In this document: positions 43,681 to 53,363 of the stretch, one piece after another
How the letters are laid out: each line of letters opens with the position of its first letter
Numbering within the stretch: the stretch's first letter is position 1
Source of the DNA: Bifidobacterium sp. ESL0704
GTDB lineage: Bacteria > Actinomycetota > Actinomycetes > Actinomycetales > Bifidobacteriaceae
Direction: 5' to 3'
Length of the DNA: 64,000 nt
Assembly: GCF_029392075.1 (NCBI RefSeq)
Contig: NZ_CP113929.1
Coordinates: 1,922,001 to 1,986,000 of the forward strand
Translations under genes and position numbers: made by a program
Notes under the pieces: generated by a model
What the model was told of the DNA's origin: nothing
Databases searched by the model: none
Seen by the model: the letters and a program-made list of their open reading frames with translations, nothing else

Positions 43681-46600
43681 CAACGGACCTCTTGATACAA
43701 ATCGCTGATGCGACTGACAATCCGGTCAACTTCCTTGTCCGGATTGACGAATGCCGCCACACTCCAGACCGTCATCACCGACCAGCCCAGGGTGGCCAAT
43801 TCCTGCATCAGCACACGATGACGCTTGCGGGTTGACTGGATGCCCATGAAATGTGCGTCATCGGTCATCACCGCCAGCGAGAACGGCTTGTCTTTCAGGC
43901 CGACGACCAAAGGAATGGAGGCACCGCCATCGAAACCGTAATTGGCAGCGACTTTGAGCCCACGTGCACGAATGCGGTCGGCCAAATCGTTGAACAGAAC
44001 GTTGTCGCCCTTAAGAGACATCGAGGGACGCACCACTTCCTTGCCCAGGCCCTCGGCCCACTTGAGCATGACCTTCAACAGCTTTGGACCTGGCTGATGG
44101 AGACGGTCGTCTTCCATGTCTTCGGAGCCGAATGCCGAAATGATGTCGACATTGCGATTGGCCAGAGCAAGGGCATCGAGCAGCTTGCCGCCGCCCCCCT
44201 CGCCTTCCAAGGTTCCAAACTGTTGGAGCAGACGGCCATGCGACGTCTTGGCGAAGCACAGCGAAAGGATGACATCAGTGGCACGCACCCCGGCCGCCTC
44301 ATCGAGATCGACCAGACGTACGTGACGAAGGAAACGCCCCATGGCTTCATCCTTCAGCGACAGCGACTTCAGTTCAGCGCCAAGCCGCGTGCGGAAAACC
44401 GGAGTCAGAGTGACCACCGCAAGCAGATAGCCGGTCGGCACCACGGTAAAGGCCCCGGCACGCTGCTTGATCACGGCAATGACCTCATCGATTTCCTGCT
44501 GGCTGCTTTCCACCAATCCCGTGGCGAGCACGGGCACGCCGTTGGCCTCGATCCTGTGGAAACGCACCCTGCCCTGCATCGATTCCGTGGCCACATCCCT
44601 GCGGGCGCCACCATAGCCTTGAGCAGAAAGGAACAACGAAAGACGCGGATCGCGGCATACCGGCCGTGTTTCGAGCGTGACCTTCGGCAACAAGGCGACC
44701 AGAGCATTCATCGATTCAGAGGTGATGGTGGATTGATGGGCGATGACCACAACACGCCTGGCACGGCTCAAGATGCTCAGCAACTCAAGGGAAGGAAGGT
44801 GGGAGGCAGCATCGATGATGGCCACGTCGGCCAAAGGTTCCGGGCCGCTCAACACGGCAAGCGTGAACGGAGTGGCCATGATGACCGGCTTCGCCGCCGC
44901 AAGAATCTGCGAGTATTCATGGGCGATACGGCTCAACGGCACATGCCTGTTACTGGCCAGCAACGTGTGCAGCTGGTTGGCCTCCTGCGTGTGCGAAAAC
45001 AGCATGTCGCAGAGGTGACGCATGGCTTCCTGATCAAGCATGGGACCCACGGAGTTGACGTGGTCGACATCGACCTGCACGAACCGATCGGCCGCGGATT
45101 GCAAGGCAGAACCGTCCTGGTTGGAGATAATCGCCGAAGAACGCACGATATCCTCAAAGACCGTCGTCCACCAAGACAGCTGAAGCTCCCCTTCCACGGC
45201 GTCCACGGACACGCGACGGTTGCGCATGTCTTCAATCAACGCATCAAGTCCCATGGAATGGAAATCGCGTTCAAGGCTGGCACGCCCCGGCAAGGTATCC
45301 AGCGCATTGCGATCGGAATAGAGAGCCTTGAGCCTGGTCTCAAGCCTGGCCAAGTCAACGCTTTGCAGGTCGCCGCCCTCGACCGTGGTGGCCAGTACGG
45401 TGTCGAGCGCCGTAATGTCACGCATCAGCGCTTCCTGCGTTTCCACTATCGTATCCAACTTTGCGGGAAGCACGGGCCAACCGCCATGAGGCACGATGTC
45501 ATGCCACTGTTGCGATTGCTTATCGACAACCTGCAAAGCCTCGTGCAGGTCTTCCACCTGGGAACCGGCCCGAAGCAGGCTCTTGGCTTCTTTGACATGG
45601 CGGCGACGTTCCCAGAAGCCCATGCTCGTCCCCTCGGCCTTACGCTGGGCCTTGGGCTTGCTTGCCTCGATCATCGAGTCGATGTCACGCTCGAAAATCC
45701 TGGGTTGGAAAACGTCGAGCACGCGACGCAGGTTCTTCAAAACCGTGACCTGACGACCCCATTCCTGAGCTGTCGACGGCACCGGGAAACCGCAGGTTTC
45801 AGCGACGGACGCCACCTGGTCACGCGTGGCGGGAAGAAGACGTTGAAGCAGGTTCTCAACCTTCTGGTAGGCGTTTACCGCCTCGCTTTGCGTAAAAAGC
45901 GAGGCTCCATACCAAGCGGTGGTCTGCGGGCCGACGGTAAATTCACCGTATTCGCCGGCCTTGCGAAGCTTCTTGATCCATTCGTCCATGTGTGGGGCGA
46001 TGGCTCTTGCGGTTTCATTGGAAAGACGGACATGCGTGGCCGGATGAGTCGGCATCGCGGAAATGCTGGCGAGATTTTGAATGGTCTGGTAGGCGGAGAC
46101 GCCCCACCGACTGCTCACCCCGTGCAAATCTCCGAGATAACGGGTAAGACGCGAGCGCACTCCGACGAGTTCATCGGAAACTTGGTCGAATCGGGCGACG
46201 GCGGCACCCGGCTTGAATCCAACGGCCGCGATCAATTCCTTATCGATTTGCGACGCCGCTTGGGAATCAGCCATATCGACCACTCGGCCACCCATATGGC
46301 AGGTTTCCATTTCGTGGACGAAACGCTTCTTCTGCCCCGCCACTGCCGGCACGTACAACACGGTTCTGCCGGCACTGATGCAGCGGGAGGCAACGGCCGC
46401 GGATATCTGCGCCGTATCGTTGCCAGATGCAACGTCGACAAACAGCGAATGACCCTGTGCCGCCATATTCGCGGCATAACGCACAACATTGTCGACATCC
46501 CCGGCTTCATGCTCGCTATGGGGATCGGCATCAAAGGGGCTGAAACTCGGAAGTCTGGTGTCCTTCAAAGCGCTGATGGCGTCAGCGTTGCCGGCCAACG

Positions 46601-47297
46601 CGTCAAGAGCGGTGTTGCCGCTTGGCTTGCCGGCCAGAGCATCGATGATATGACGGCTTTCGGCAAGCATCTTGGTGGCAGGATCCATGAAGCAGCCCAG
46701 GATGATATTGCGCTCGATGTCGAAATCCGCAATCATCGGTTTGATTTCATCGGTGATGGCGCTGAACACGGAAGAAGTATCAGGAGTGCCGCTGGCATAG
46801 TTCCTGCCATCGAAAAGAGCAACTTCATCAATATCGAGGCGCTGATCGTGCATGGCCGTCGTGAATGCAGGATTCATGCTGACGTGACCGGTGAAACGGA
46901 TGACGGCATCGGTCTCGCGGCCACCCGGCTTGCGGCGCACCTCAACCGGATAGAGAAGAACAGGAACCGAATTGCCCTTCCACGTAGCCACTCCGACCAC
47001 CAGAGAAAGCTCGGCGACCCCGGCGGACCGCGTTTTTACGGCCTTGTCATCGAGAACGCGTTCGAGCCTGCGTCCGGCCGCCCGCAACATTCCGGCGTCA
47101 CGGAACATGGAATCAAGGGTGGTATGCCCGCTGGCGAAAAGCTGGGCGATGCCGGAAGGATGGGCGTGGGTCAGATCGAGCTGCGCAGTGAGCTGTCCGA
47201 CGTCTTCCAAAGGCGAAGGCATGAGCCCGTTGCGGTAGCTGTCATACCATTTGCGCATCCGCTGGATGCCGTTCATTGTCTGGTTCGTTTCGCTCAT
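43680..47297 (-). CDS. Helicase/nuclease-like protein with degenerate active sites
   Basis: A 1205-residue cytosolic protein that looks like a descendant of large superfamily 1 helicases with a C-terminal MTES_1575/Vsr-like nuclease domain. The expected Walker A position reads VASGNDTAQ (around Gly292) without the GKT/S; the Walker B-like strand reads VAIIDAASHLP (Asp829) with Ala where DEAS/DEAQ has Glu. In the C-terminal 95 residues GLKVAANYGFDGGASIPLVV, FSLAVMTDDAHFMG and ATLGWSVMTVWSVAAFVNPD follow the nuclease fold, but the usual E/D-x-D is replaced by M-T-D. A helical middle region spans about 350-780. If right, it is a catalytically dead scaffold. It overlaps the FHA gene by four bases (ATGA). 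Confidence 0.65.
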   Translation of the reverse strand: MSETNQTMNGIQRMRKWYDSYRNGLMPSPLEDVGQLTAQLDLTHAHPSGIAQLFASGHTTLDSMFRDAGMLRAAGRRLERVLDDKAVKTRSAGVAELSLVVGVATWKGNSVPVLLYPVEVRRKPGGRETDAVIRFTGHVSMNPAFTTAMHDQRLDIDEVALFDGRNYASGTPDTSSVFSAITDEIKPMIADFDIERNIILGCFMDPATKMLAESRHIIDALAGKPSGNTALDALAGNADAISALKDTRLPSFSPFDADPHSEHEAGDVDNVVRYAANMAAQGHSLFVDVASGNDTAQISAAVASRCISAGRTVLYVPAVAGQKKRFVHEMETCHMGGRVVDMADSQAASQIDKELIAAVGFKPGAAVARFDQVSDELVGVRSRLTRYLGDLHGVSSRWGVSAYQTIQNLASISAMPTHPATHVRLSNETARAIAPHMDEWIKKLRKAGEYGEFTVGPQTTAWYGASLFTQSEAVNAYQKVENLLQRLLPATRDQVASVAETCGFPVPSTAQEWGRQVTVLKNLRRVLDVFQPRIFERDIDSMIEASKPKAQRKAEGTSMGFWERRRHVKEAKSLLRAGSQVEDLHEALQVVDKQSQQWHDIVPHGGWPVLPAKLDTIVETQEALMRDITALDTVLATTVEGGDLQSVDLARLETRLKALYSDRNALDTLPGRASLERDFHSMGLDALIEDMRNRRVSVDAVEGELQLSWWTTVFEDIVRSSAIISNQDGSALQSAADRFVQVDVDHVNSVGPMLDQEAMRHLCDMLFSHTQEANQLHTLLASNRHVPLSRIAHEYSQILAAAKPVIMATPFTLAVLSGPEPLADVAIIDAASHLPSLELLSILSRARRVVVIAHQSTITSESMNALVALLPKVTLETRPVCRDPRLSLFLSAQGYGGARRDVATESMQGRVRFHRIEANGVPVLATGLVESSQQEIDEVIAVIKQRAGAFTVVPTGYLLAVVTLTPVFRTRLGAELKSLSLKDEAMGRFLRHVRLVDLDEAAGVRATDVILSLCFAKTSHGRLLQQFGTLEGEGGGGKLLDALALANRNVDIISAFGSEDMEDDRLHQPGPKLLKVMLKWAEGLGKEVVRPSMSLKGDNVLFNDLADRIRARGLKVAANYGFDGGASIPLVVGLKDKPFSLAVMTDDAHFMGIQSTRKRHRVLMQELATLGWSVMTVWSVAAFVNPDKEVDRIVSRISDLYQEVR

Positions 47298-49186
47298 TGT
47301 CTACGTCCCTCCCCAACCTCGTTACGATATTCGATATATCCTGAATTTTGTGAAAGCGCGGCGTCGACATCATCGTTGCCCACTGCCGAAAGCCATGCAT
47401 ACAAATCGTCATACAGCGAAGGATTCATCGCAAGAAACGGCAGAAGCTCAGGTTGCTTCGCCATTTCGAACTGGCGCGAAAAGTCCGTGGTCGTCTTGGC
47501 TTCCAGTGAACTCATATCTCCCACTTCGACCTCGGGCTGCGGCTGGTCGAATTCGCCATTCGACACCTTTTCGAAAACCGAACCGGGTTCGAAGGTCGGC
47601 TTGAAGCCTTGTTGCGCATTGAACGTGCCATCATCGGCATTCGTGGAAATCCTTGGAGAATCGGTGGCTTCCCTCACCGGAGGCATGAACTTATTGCGTT
47701 TCTCGGCGGTCTTGCTCTCGGCCGAATCGTTTTGCGAATGCTGCGAGGCGCTGAAATCCAACCGCGGACGAGCGCCGCCACCGTCGCTGCGACGAGGACG
47801 TTCATCCATGGCGAATATCGGGTTGCCCTGACCGACTGGAGCCTGCTCGGATACCGAGTTCACACCATTGCCTGTCCGTCGTTCCGCCCTGCCTGCGTAA
47901 ACGGTTCCGTTGCGGTTGGCCTCATCGCTGCCGGTATTGCCGTTGAAGTCGTTAGTGCCGCCGACACCGAGACTGTCCTGACGATCGGAAGCGCTATCTG
48001 CGCCACCATCGACGTAACCGCCAGCCGGCCGTTGCGCGGTGATTTGGGACTCGGGAATACCTGCGTCGAACCGGTTGACCTGCTGTGGCGACGCAACCTG
48101 CTGCGATTGCAGACGAGCGGCCTGCCCCTGTTGCACCGAAGAGGCGTCTATAGCGCCGCCGTTCACATTGGGTTGCAACTGCGTTGCCGTCGGTTGTTGT
48201 GCACCAGAAGCCTTCAGTAGGCTTTGTCCGTCATTTCGGCGAGAGGGCAAAGAAACCCGTCGTGCCTGGGATCCGTCTGGCGACGAGATGCTTTCAGCAG
48301 GAGCCGCGGTATCGTTTGCTGCCGGTTGTGAAGCCGTTTTGCCGGCATCGGCGGACTTCGCGGACTCTTCGGCCTGATCGTCGGCAGCGCTGGTCATGGC
48401 ATCTTTAAACAAGTCACGCGCCTTCGCGTCCTCGACCTGCGGCTCGGGTGTCATCACGTTCAATGAAATCTCATCGATGGTATGCTCGATCGGCGAATCT
48501 CCGGGCTTTTGATTTATTCCGGACTCGTCCGACGGTGCGGCTTCGTCTGCAGGCTCTTCTGCGTTTGCACTGTTTTCGTTCGCCGTATGTCCATTCGCGT
48601 TTTGGGCATCGGCGTTACCGTCGGTGTCCGCATTAGACGAAGCCTCGATACGATCGGCCACATCCGCAGCGCTGAAAGCCGTGGTCGGCTCCCCCGCGCG
48701 TAGGTTCAGAATGTCGTCAACGGACATTTCATTGAGGTCGGGTTCGACATCGGCGCTTCCCCCGTCACTTGCGGCATAGTCGAACAAATCGGTAACCTGG
48801 TTGTCGTCCTCGGGGCTTTCATCCACCTCGACACGCACAAAATCAACAGGAACATCACCGAACTGTAATCTCATCGGCGAATCGGGAAGGATGAAATCCT
48901 GATTCGGGGTCAACGGACGCAGCCCCTTTTCATCGACCACGTATGTTCCGTTGGTCGAGCTCAAGTCGGTGAGCGACGCCCCGCCATTGGCCGCAACGGT
49001 GAATACCGCATGGCGCTTCGACATCGAACGCGTATCGTCGTCGATCTCCAAACGACGATGTCCGTCATCGGCAAGCGGACGCAAAGGCCTTCGGCCGATC
49101 TCAACGTTTTCGCCGGGACCGACATCGACTTTTGTAGAGCCATTGACCTTGATGACCCAATGTTTTGTCGTTCGCGGATCAGACAC
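47294..49186 (-). CDS. FHA-domain protein
   Basis: A 630-residue protein with a forkhead-associated domain at the N-terminus (about residues 10-110): VEIGRRPLRPL, SMSKRHAVF and LTDLSSTNGTYV give the GR, S..H and N..G residues that bind phosphothreonine. The rest is a long disordered Ala/Ser/Asp/Gln-rich chain, ending with a conserved-looking helical segment (LPFLAMNPSLYDDLYAWLSA). Such proteins are substrates or readers of PknA/PknB-type kinases in actinobacteria. The start is a GTG (49184-49186) with GGGGAGG 7 nt upstream; an in-frame ATG at 49210 is weaker. It is the first gene of an operon with the helicase-like protein. Confidence 0.85.
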   Translation of the reverse strand: MSDPRTTKHWVIKVNGSTKVDVGPGENVEIGRRPLRPLADDGHRRLEIDDDTRSMSKRHAVFTVAANGGASLTDLSSTNGTYVVDEKGLRPLTPNQDFILPDSPMRLQFGDVPVDFVRVEVDESPEDDNQVTDLFDYAASDGGSADVEPDLNEMSVDDILNLRAGEPTTAFSAADVADRIEASSNADTDGNADAQNANGHTANENSANAEEPADEAAPSDESGINQKPGDSPIEHTIDEISLNVMTPEPQVEDAKARDLFKDAMTSAADDQAEESAKSADAGKTASQPAANDTAAPAESISSPDGSQARRVSLPSRRNDGQSLLKASGAQQPTATQLQPNVNGGAIDASSVQQGQAARLQSQQVASPQQVNRFDAGIPESQITAQRPAGGYVDGGADSASDRQDSLGVGGTNDFNGNTGSDEANRNGTVYAGRAERRTGNGVNSVSEQAPVGQGNPIFAMDERPRRSDGGGARPRLDFSASQHSQNDSAESKTAEKRNKFMPPVREATDSPRISTNADDGTFNAQQGFKPTFEPGSVFEKVSNGEFDQPQPEVEVGDMSSLEAKTTTDFSRQFEMAKQPELLPFLAMNPSLYDDLYAWLSAVGNDDVDAALSQNSGYIEYRNEVGEGRRQ

Positions 49187-49339
49187 CTTGCGGCCTCCCC
49201 TATACACCATATTCATGCTAATGCCATTCTGTCATATTTATCTTGAAACCAAGAAGGAAAATGACAGATATTGACAACACTCACGCACGAGCCTGCCTTC
49301 GCTTTTGCATGAAGGACATCCTTAGATACTACGATAGCC

Positions 49340-49390
49340 GACAAAATGAACAAACCCTGCGAACGGAGATTCCGCACACAGGGTTTGCAA
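49340..49390 (-). terminator. Terminator after rplL
   Basis: CAAACCCTG (49351-49359) pairs with CAGGGTTTG (49379-49387), with an inner TGCGGA/TCCG(T)TCGCA stem, followed on the minus strand by TTCATTTTG. About 75 nt past the rplL stop. Confidence 0.8.
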
Positions 49391-49460
49391 CATCTTTGGG
49401 GTTCAAACGGCTACCTGCTGTAAACAGCCATAGCCGCCTCGACCCGCAAACAAGAAGGAA

Positions 49461-49844
49461 CTACTTGAGTTCGACGGTGCCGCCGGCCTCTTCGATCTCG
49501 GACTTGGCCTTCTCGGCGTCATCCTTCTTGGCCTTCTCGAGGATGGTGGTAGGAGCACCGTCGACGAGCGCCTTGGCGTCAGCCAGGCCCTTGCCGGTGA
49601 TGTTCTTGACGGCCTTGATGACCTGGATCTTCTTCTCGCCGAAGGAGGAGAGCACGACGTCGAACTCGGTCTTCTCTTCAGCGCCATCGCCTGCGCCAGC
49701 GGCAGGAGCAGCGGCAACGGCAACGGCCGGAGCGGCAGCTTCGACATCGAACTCGTCCTCGAACTTCTTGACGAAGTCGGAGAGTTCAACCAGGGTCATT
49801 TCCTTGAACGCGTCGAGGAGCTCATCGCTTGAGAGCTTAGCCAT
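49461..49844 (-). CDS. rplL: 50S ribosomal protein L7/L12
   Basis: The stalk protein that recruits translation GTPases. The 127-residue product starts [20 protein letters not shown], has the Ala/Gly-rich hinge ([19 protein letters not shown]) and the C-terminal domain [21 protein letters not shown] with [13 protein letters not shown]. It follows rplJ by about 120 nt. Confidence 0.98.
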   Translation of the reverse strand: MAKLSSDELLDAFKEMTLVELSDFVKKFEDEFDVEAAAPAVAVAAAPAAGAGDGAEEKTEFDVVLSSFGEKKIQVIKAVKNITGKGLADAKALVDGAPTTILEKAKKDDAEKAKSEIEEAGGTVELK

Positions 49845-49967
49845 AATAGGCTTCCTTTCTTTTCTGATGACGGATGTTTATTGGTTCCGTCACCTAAATT
49901 CTTAAAATTTCTTTAATTATTGGCTATTGGACTGCCTGTAATTCACGCGGCCGAAACCGCGCAAAAA

Positions 49968-50489
49968 TCAAGCGGCCTTTTCCTGCTTTTCGCGCAGCGC
50001 GTCGATCGTGCGCACGGCCTTGGTAGGCAGAGCGGCGAAAGTACGAGCGGCCTTGGCCATGGATTCCTTGAGGTCTCCGGCCATTTCGGCAAGCAGGGTA
50101 TCGCGGGACTTGAGGCTCGCGAGTTTCATGAAGCCTTCGGCGTCGTACATGGTTCCGTCTGCGAAACCACCCTTGATGACGAGGGCCTTGTTTTTCTTGG
50201 CGAAGTCACGCAGGATCTTCGCAGCCTCGACGTAATCACCCTTGACGAAAGTGATTGCGGAGGGGCCGGCGAGGACTTCATCGAAGCCTTCGTATCCAGC
50301 CTCTTTGGCGGCGATGCGAGCGAGCGTGTTCTTAGCCACTGAGTAGGAAGTATCGCGGCCTAGCTTTTCGCGCAGATCGGAAATCTGCGGAACGGTAAGC
50401 CCGCGGTACTCGGTCAGGTAGACCGCGTCGGCGTCACGGAATTGCTCCGTGAGCTCCTCGATCACCTTTGCCTTATCGGGCCTTTTCAT
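49968..50489 (-). CDS. rplJ: 50S ribosomal protein L10
   Basis: L10 anchors the L7/L12 stalk. The 173-residue product starts MKRPDKAKVIEELTEQFRDA and contains YRGLTVPQISDLREKLGR and VAKNTLARIAAKEAGYEG. The ATG at 50489 is preferred over one at 50513 because AGGAAGGA lies 5 nt upstream. The leader before it contains a terminator-like hairpin (50593-50621) that could be an rplJL attenuator. Confidence 0.97.
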   Translation of the reverse strand: MKRPDKAKVIEELTEQFRDADAVYLTEYRGLTVPQISDLREKLGRDTSYSVAKNTLARIAAKEAGYEGFDEVLAGPSAITFVKGDYVEAAKILRDFAKKNKALVIKGGFADGTMYDAEGFMKLASLKSRDTLLAEMAGDLKESMAKAARTFAALPTKAVRTIDALREKQEKAA

Positions 50490-50592
50490 GGCGTTCCTTC
50501 CTGAGTCGACCATTGATTTGGAAATCGGAACGCTTCGGTTTCGGGCAATATCGCGAATGCAACGAACGCATTCGGCAATAACTGTATTTCTA

Positions 50593-50621
50593 CAAAAAAT
50601 GCCCTGCGCACAGGCAGAGCA
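50593..50621 (-). terminator. Terminator or rplJL attenuator
   Basis: On the minus strand TGCTCTGC pairs with GCAGGGCA (one G-T) around a 6-nt loop and is followed directly by TTTTTT. It lies 104 nt upstream of rplJ and 320 nt past the purine-permease stop, so it could end the permease transcript or act as an attenuator in the rplJL leader. Confidence 0.7.
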
Positions 50622-50809
50622 ACAATCAAGCCATTTTCATGACATATTTCCTTTTGCAAGGAACTTCATCTTGTTCAACCTATGCTGGCTTGGCGAACCA
50701 AACTTCGAGAGACCTTGCGGCCTCTAACCAACAGTCTGTGGTTTACAGATACATACTATACGGAAGACGGCCGACTATGCGACACGCCTGCCTCCCCTAC
50801 TCAACGAAA

Positions 50810-50918
50810 TGCGTTGGAAAGCAGAAAAACGGAGGCGAAATTCTGCTTTCCAACGCATCCTGATGGGGACTCGCGTTGAAAAGCAGAAATATCGACCTGA
50901 AAATCTGCTTTCCAACGC
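50810..50918. repeat. Family C twin-hairpin element, copy 2
   Basis: TGCGTTGGAAAGCAGAA (50810-50826) with TTCTGCTTTCCAACGCA (50841-50857), a perfect 17-bp stem, then GCGTTGAAAAGCAGA (50873-50887) with TCTGCTTTCCAACGC (50904-50918). The hairpins start 63 bp apart, as in the other copies. In the first stem both arms carry the GGAAAG/CTTTCC change, a compensated substitution relative to GAAAAG/CTTTTC elsewhere. Confidence 0.92.
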
Positions 50919-50939
50919 AGGCAGCGGACAACGATGGTC

Positions 50940-52337
50940 TCAGAGCACGGCCTGCAGCGCGAAGTCGAGGATGAAGAGGATGGTGACCACCCACATCACC
51001 GGATGGATCTCCTTGATCTCCTTCTTGCAGATCTTCACCAGGCAGTACATGATGAAGCCCGCGGCGATGCCGTAGGAGATGGAGTAGGACAGCGCCATGA
51101 ACACAGACGCGAACAGGGCCGGAATCGCTTCGGCGAGATCGTTCCATTGCACTTCCTTAAGGCTCGAGGCCATCATGCAGCCGACCACGACCAGCACACC
51201 TGCGGTTGCCGCGGACGGAATGGCGGAGACCAGCGGCGAGAGGAACATCGAGATGAGGAAGCACACCGAGACGGTGACGGAAGTCAGACCGGTGCGACCG
51301 CCGGCGGCGATGCCCGCGGAGGACTCGACGTAGGTGGTGACGTTGGAGGTGCCGAACAGGCCGCCGATGGAGGTGGCGATGGAGTCGGCGAAGAGAGCCT
51401 TGTCCATCTTGGAGCTGAAGCCCTTGCCGTTGGCCATATTGGCGATGTCCTGGTCAGAGAAGATGCCGGTCTTGCGGCCGGTGCCGACGAAGGTACCGAT
51501 GGTGTCGAAGGTGTCGGACATCGAGAAGGCGAAGATGGTGACGATCACCAGCGGCAGGCGGCTGAGGTTGCCGAAGAGCGACGGGAAGCCTTGCGGGCTG
51601 AAGATCGCGAGGAACGTGGTGGGCAACTGGGCGAACGTGTCGGAGATGGAGACCGCGTGGCTCATGTTGGTGATGCCGAAGGGAATGCCGATGAGTGCGG
51701 CGGCGATGATCGCGATCAGCAGCGACCCGCGGACCTTGAGCAGAGTGAGCACGATGGCGATGACCAAGCCGATGAGGAAGACCCAAAGCGCCGGGGTGTT
51801 GAGCGTGGCCAGACCCGGGGTCGCGTTGATCGGGCCGCCCTTGGCCGCGGCCTTCGGGTCGCCGGGAGTAAAGGAGATAAAGCCGACGTTCAACATGCCG
51901 ACATACATCACGAACAGGCCGATGCCGCCGCCGATGGCGTGTTGCAGGGACTCGGGGATACAGGCGATGACGAGCTTACGAATGGAGGTGACGGTGATCA
52001 GGATGTTGATCAAGCCGCACAGGAATGTCATGCACAGGGTTTCCTGCCACGAGAAGCCAAGACCTGCGCAGACCGTGTAGGCGAAGAAGGCATTCAAGCC
52101 CATGCTGGCGGACTGAGCGTAGGGAACGTTGGCAAACAGGCCCATCACCAGCGTGCCGACGATGGAGGCGATGATGGTGGCGAGGAACACGGCGCCCCAC
52201 GGCATGCCGGTGGTGCTCAGCACTTGCGGATTGACCACGATGATATAGCTCATCGCGAAGAAGGTGGTGATGCCCGCTGTGATTTCAGTGGATACTGTGG
52301 TGTGATTTTCTTTAAGATGGAAGAACCTGTCCATCAT
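50940..52337 (-). CDS. NCS2 family purine permease (guanine/hypoxanthine type)
   Basis: A 465-residue nucleobase:cation symporter-2 protein of the AzgA/GhxP/PbuG-like group. It begins MMDRFFHLKENHTTVSTEIT with AGITTFFAMSYIIVVNPQVL, as in this subgroup, then QSASMGLNAFFAY and a run of about 12-14 hydrophobic helices including FAFSMSDTFDTIGTFVGTG, whose TFDTIGT motif marks the family. It imports hypoxanthine, guanine or adenine; which one cannot be read. It stands alone with its own promoter region. Confidence 0.9.
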   Translation of the reverse strand: MMDRFFHLKENHTTVSTEITAGITTFFAMSYIIVVNPQVLSTTGMPWGAVFLATIIASIVGTLVMGLFANVPYAQSASMGLNAFFAYTVCAGLGFSWQETLCMTFLCGLINILITVTSIRKLVIACIPESLQHAIGGGIGLFVMYVGMLNVGFISFTPGDPKAAAKGGPINATPGLATLNTPALWVFLIGLVIAIVLTLLKVRGSLLIAIIAAALIGIPFGITNMSHAVSISDTFAQLPTTFLAIFSPQGFPSLFGNLSRLPLVIVTIFAFSMSDTFDTIGTFVGTGRKTGIFSDQDIANMANGKGFSSKMDKALFADSIATSIGGLFGTSNVTTYVESSAGIAAGGRTGLTSVTVSVCFLISMFLSPLVSAIPSAATAGVLVVVGCMMASSLKEVQWNDLAEAIPALFASVFMALSYSISYGIAAGFIMYCLVKICKKEIKEIHPVMWVVTILFILDFALQAVL

Positions 52338-52571
52338 TCTCTCTTCCTTGGTTTGAGCACCGCCAAGTCAGAGCTACAAGGAAAGGGACGGTCGGCGTTC
52401 AAGGCGTTACCACTACGAAACCGACGACTTCACTAGCTGTTGATAGTTGAATTGACGATACGGAGGTTGCTGCGACTCGCCCGCGTTCCCGCGGACATCT
52501 CGAATATAACACCGGTACTCCCCTACGCCCGTTCCAGCGTGTCTGATATCTTGTTGACTTAAAAAAATAAA

Positions 52572-53351
52572 TCACCCGAAACGGCCGGAGATGTAACGCT
52601 CGGCCTCTTCGTTTTGCGGGTTGTTGAACATCGTGGTGGTATCGGCGAAGTACTCAAGATGGCCGGGTTTGCCGACAGCCTTCAAGTTGAAGAAGGCGGT
52701 GTAATCGGCCACGCGGGCGGCCTGCTGCATGTTGTGGGTGACGATGACGATGGTGTAGTCGCGTTTGAGCTCGCAGATCAGATCCTCGACGGCGAGCGTG
52801 GAGATCGGGTCGAGGGCGGAGCACGGCTCGTCCATCAAGAGCACCTGCGGGTGGACGGCGACGGCGCGAGCGATGCACAGGCGCTGCTGCTGGCCCCCGG
52901 AAAGGCCGATGCCCGGACGATCGAGCCGGTCCTTGACCTCGTTCCACAGATTCGCGCCGCGCAGCGCCCATTCCACCAGCTCGTCGGCGTCGGATTTGGA
53001 AATACGGCGGTTGTTCAAGCGAATGCCTGCCAGGACGTTGTCGCGAATGGACATCGTCGGAAACGGGTTGGCCTTCTGGAAGACCATGCCGACGTCACGA
53101 CGCACAGCCACCGGGTCGACGCCACGCGCGTAAAGGTCGCGGCCATCGAGCAATACCTTGCCCTCGACGCGCGCGCCCGGCGTGATCTCGTGCATGCGGT
53201 CGAGCGTGCGCAGGACCGTGGATTTGCCGCAGCCGGAAGGCCCGATGAACGCGGTGACCTTGTTGGCCCGGATGTTGAGGTTGACGTCCTGGACAGCCAG
53301 GAAATCGCCGTAATAGACGTTCAAATGTTCGACATCGATGCGTTGCCCCAT
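52572..53351 (-). CDS. pstB: Phosphate ABC transporter ATP-binding protein
   Basis: PstB powers phosphate import. The 259-residue product has Walker [11 protein letters not shown]-loop near VFQKANPFP, signature [16 protein letters not shown], Walker [14 protein letters not shown] and the switch His in [11 protein letters not shown]. The Pro-Phe-Pro after the Q-loop and the C-terminal Y-F(A)[19 protein letters not shown] are typical of PstB. A repeat-filled ORF lies 12 nt upstream, then pstCA. Confidence 0.97.
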   Translation of the reverse strand: MGQRIDVEHLNVYYGDFLAVQDVNLNIRANKVTAFIGPSGCGKSTVLRTLDRMHEITPGARVEGKVLLDGRDLYARGVDPVAVRRDVGMVFQKANPFPTMSIRDNVLAGIRLNNRRISKSDADELVEWALRGANLWNEVKDRLDRPGIGLSGGQQQRLCIARAVAVHPQVLLMDEPCSALDPISTLAVEDLICELKRDYTIVIVTHNMQQAARVADYTAFFNLKAVGKPGHLEYFADTTTMFNNPQNEEAERYISGRFG

Positions 53352-53363
53352 GTTGTCTCGCTT

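Noticed and set aside
43851..47831. Plus-strand open frame of about 1300 codons opposite the helicase-like gene
   Set aside because: Same effect of GC-rich codon use; the minus-strand gene has operon overlaps, proper starts and a domain layout.
50934..52436. Plus-strand open frame of 500 codons opposite the purine permease
   Set aside because: Composition is extreme (Asp, Gly, Arg, His) and without motifs, while the minus strand encodes a clear NCS2 permease.
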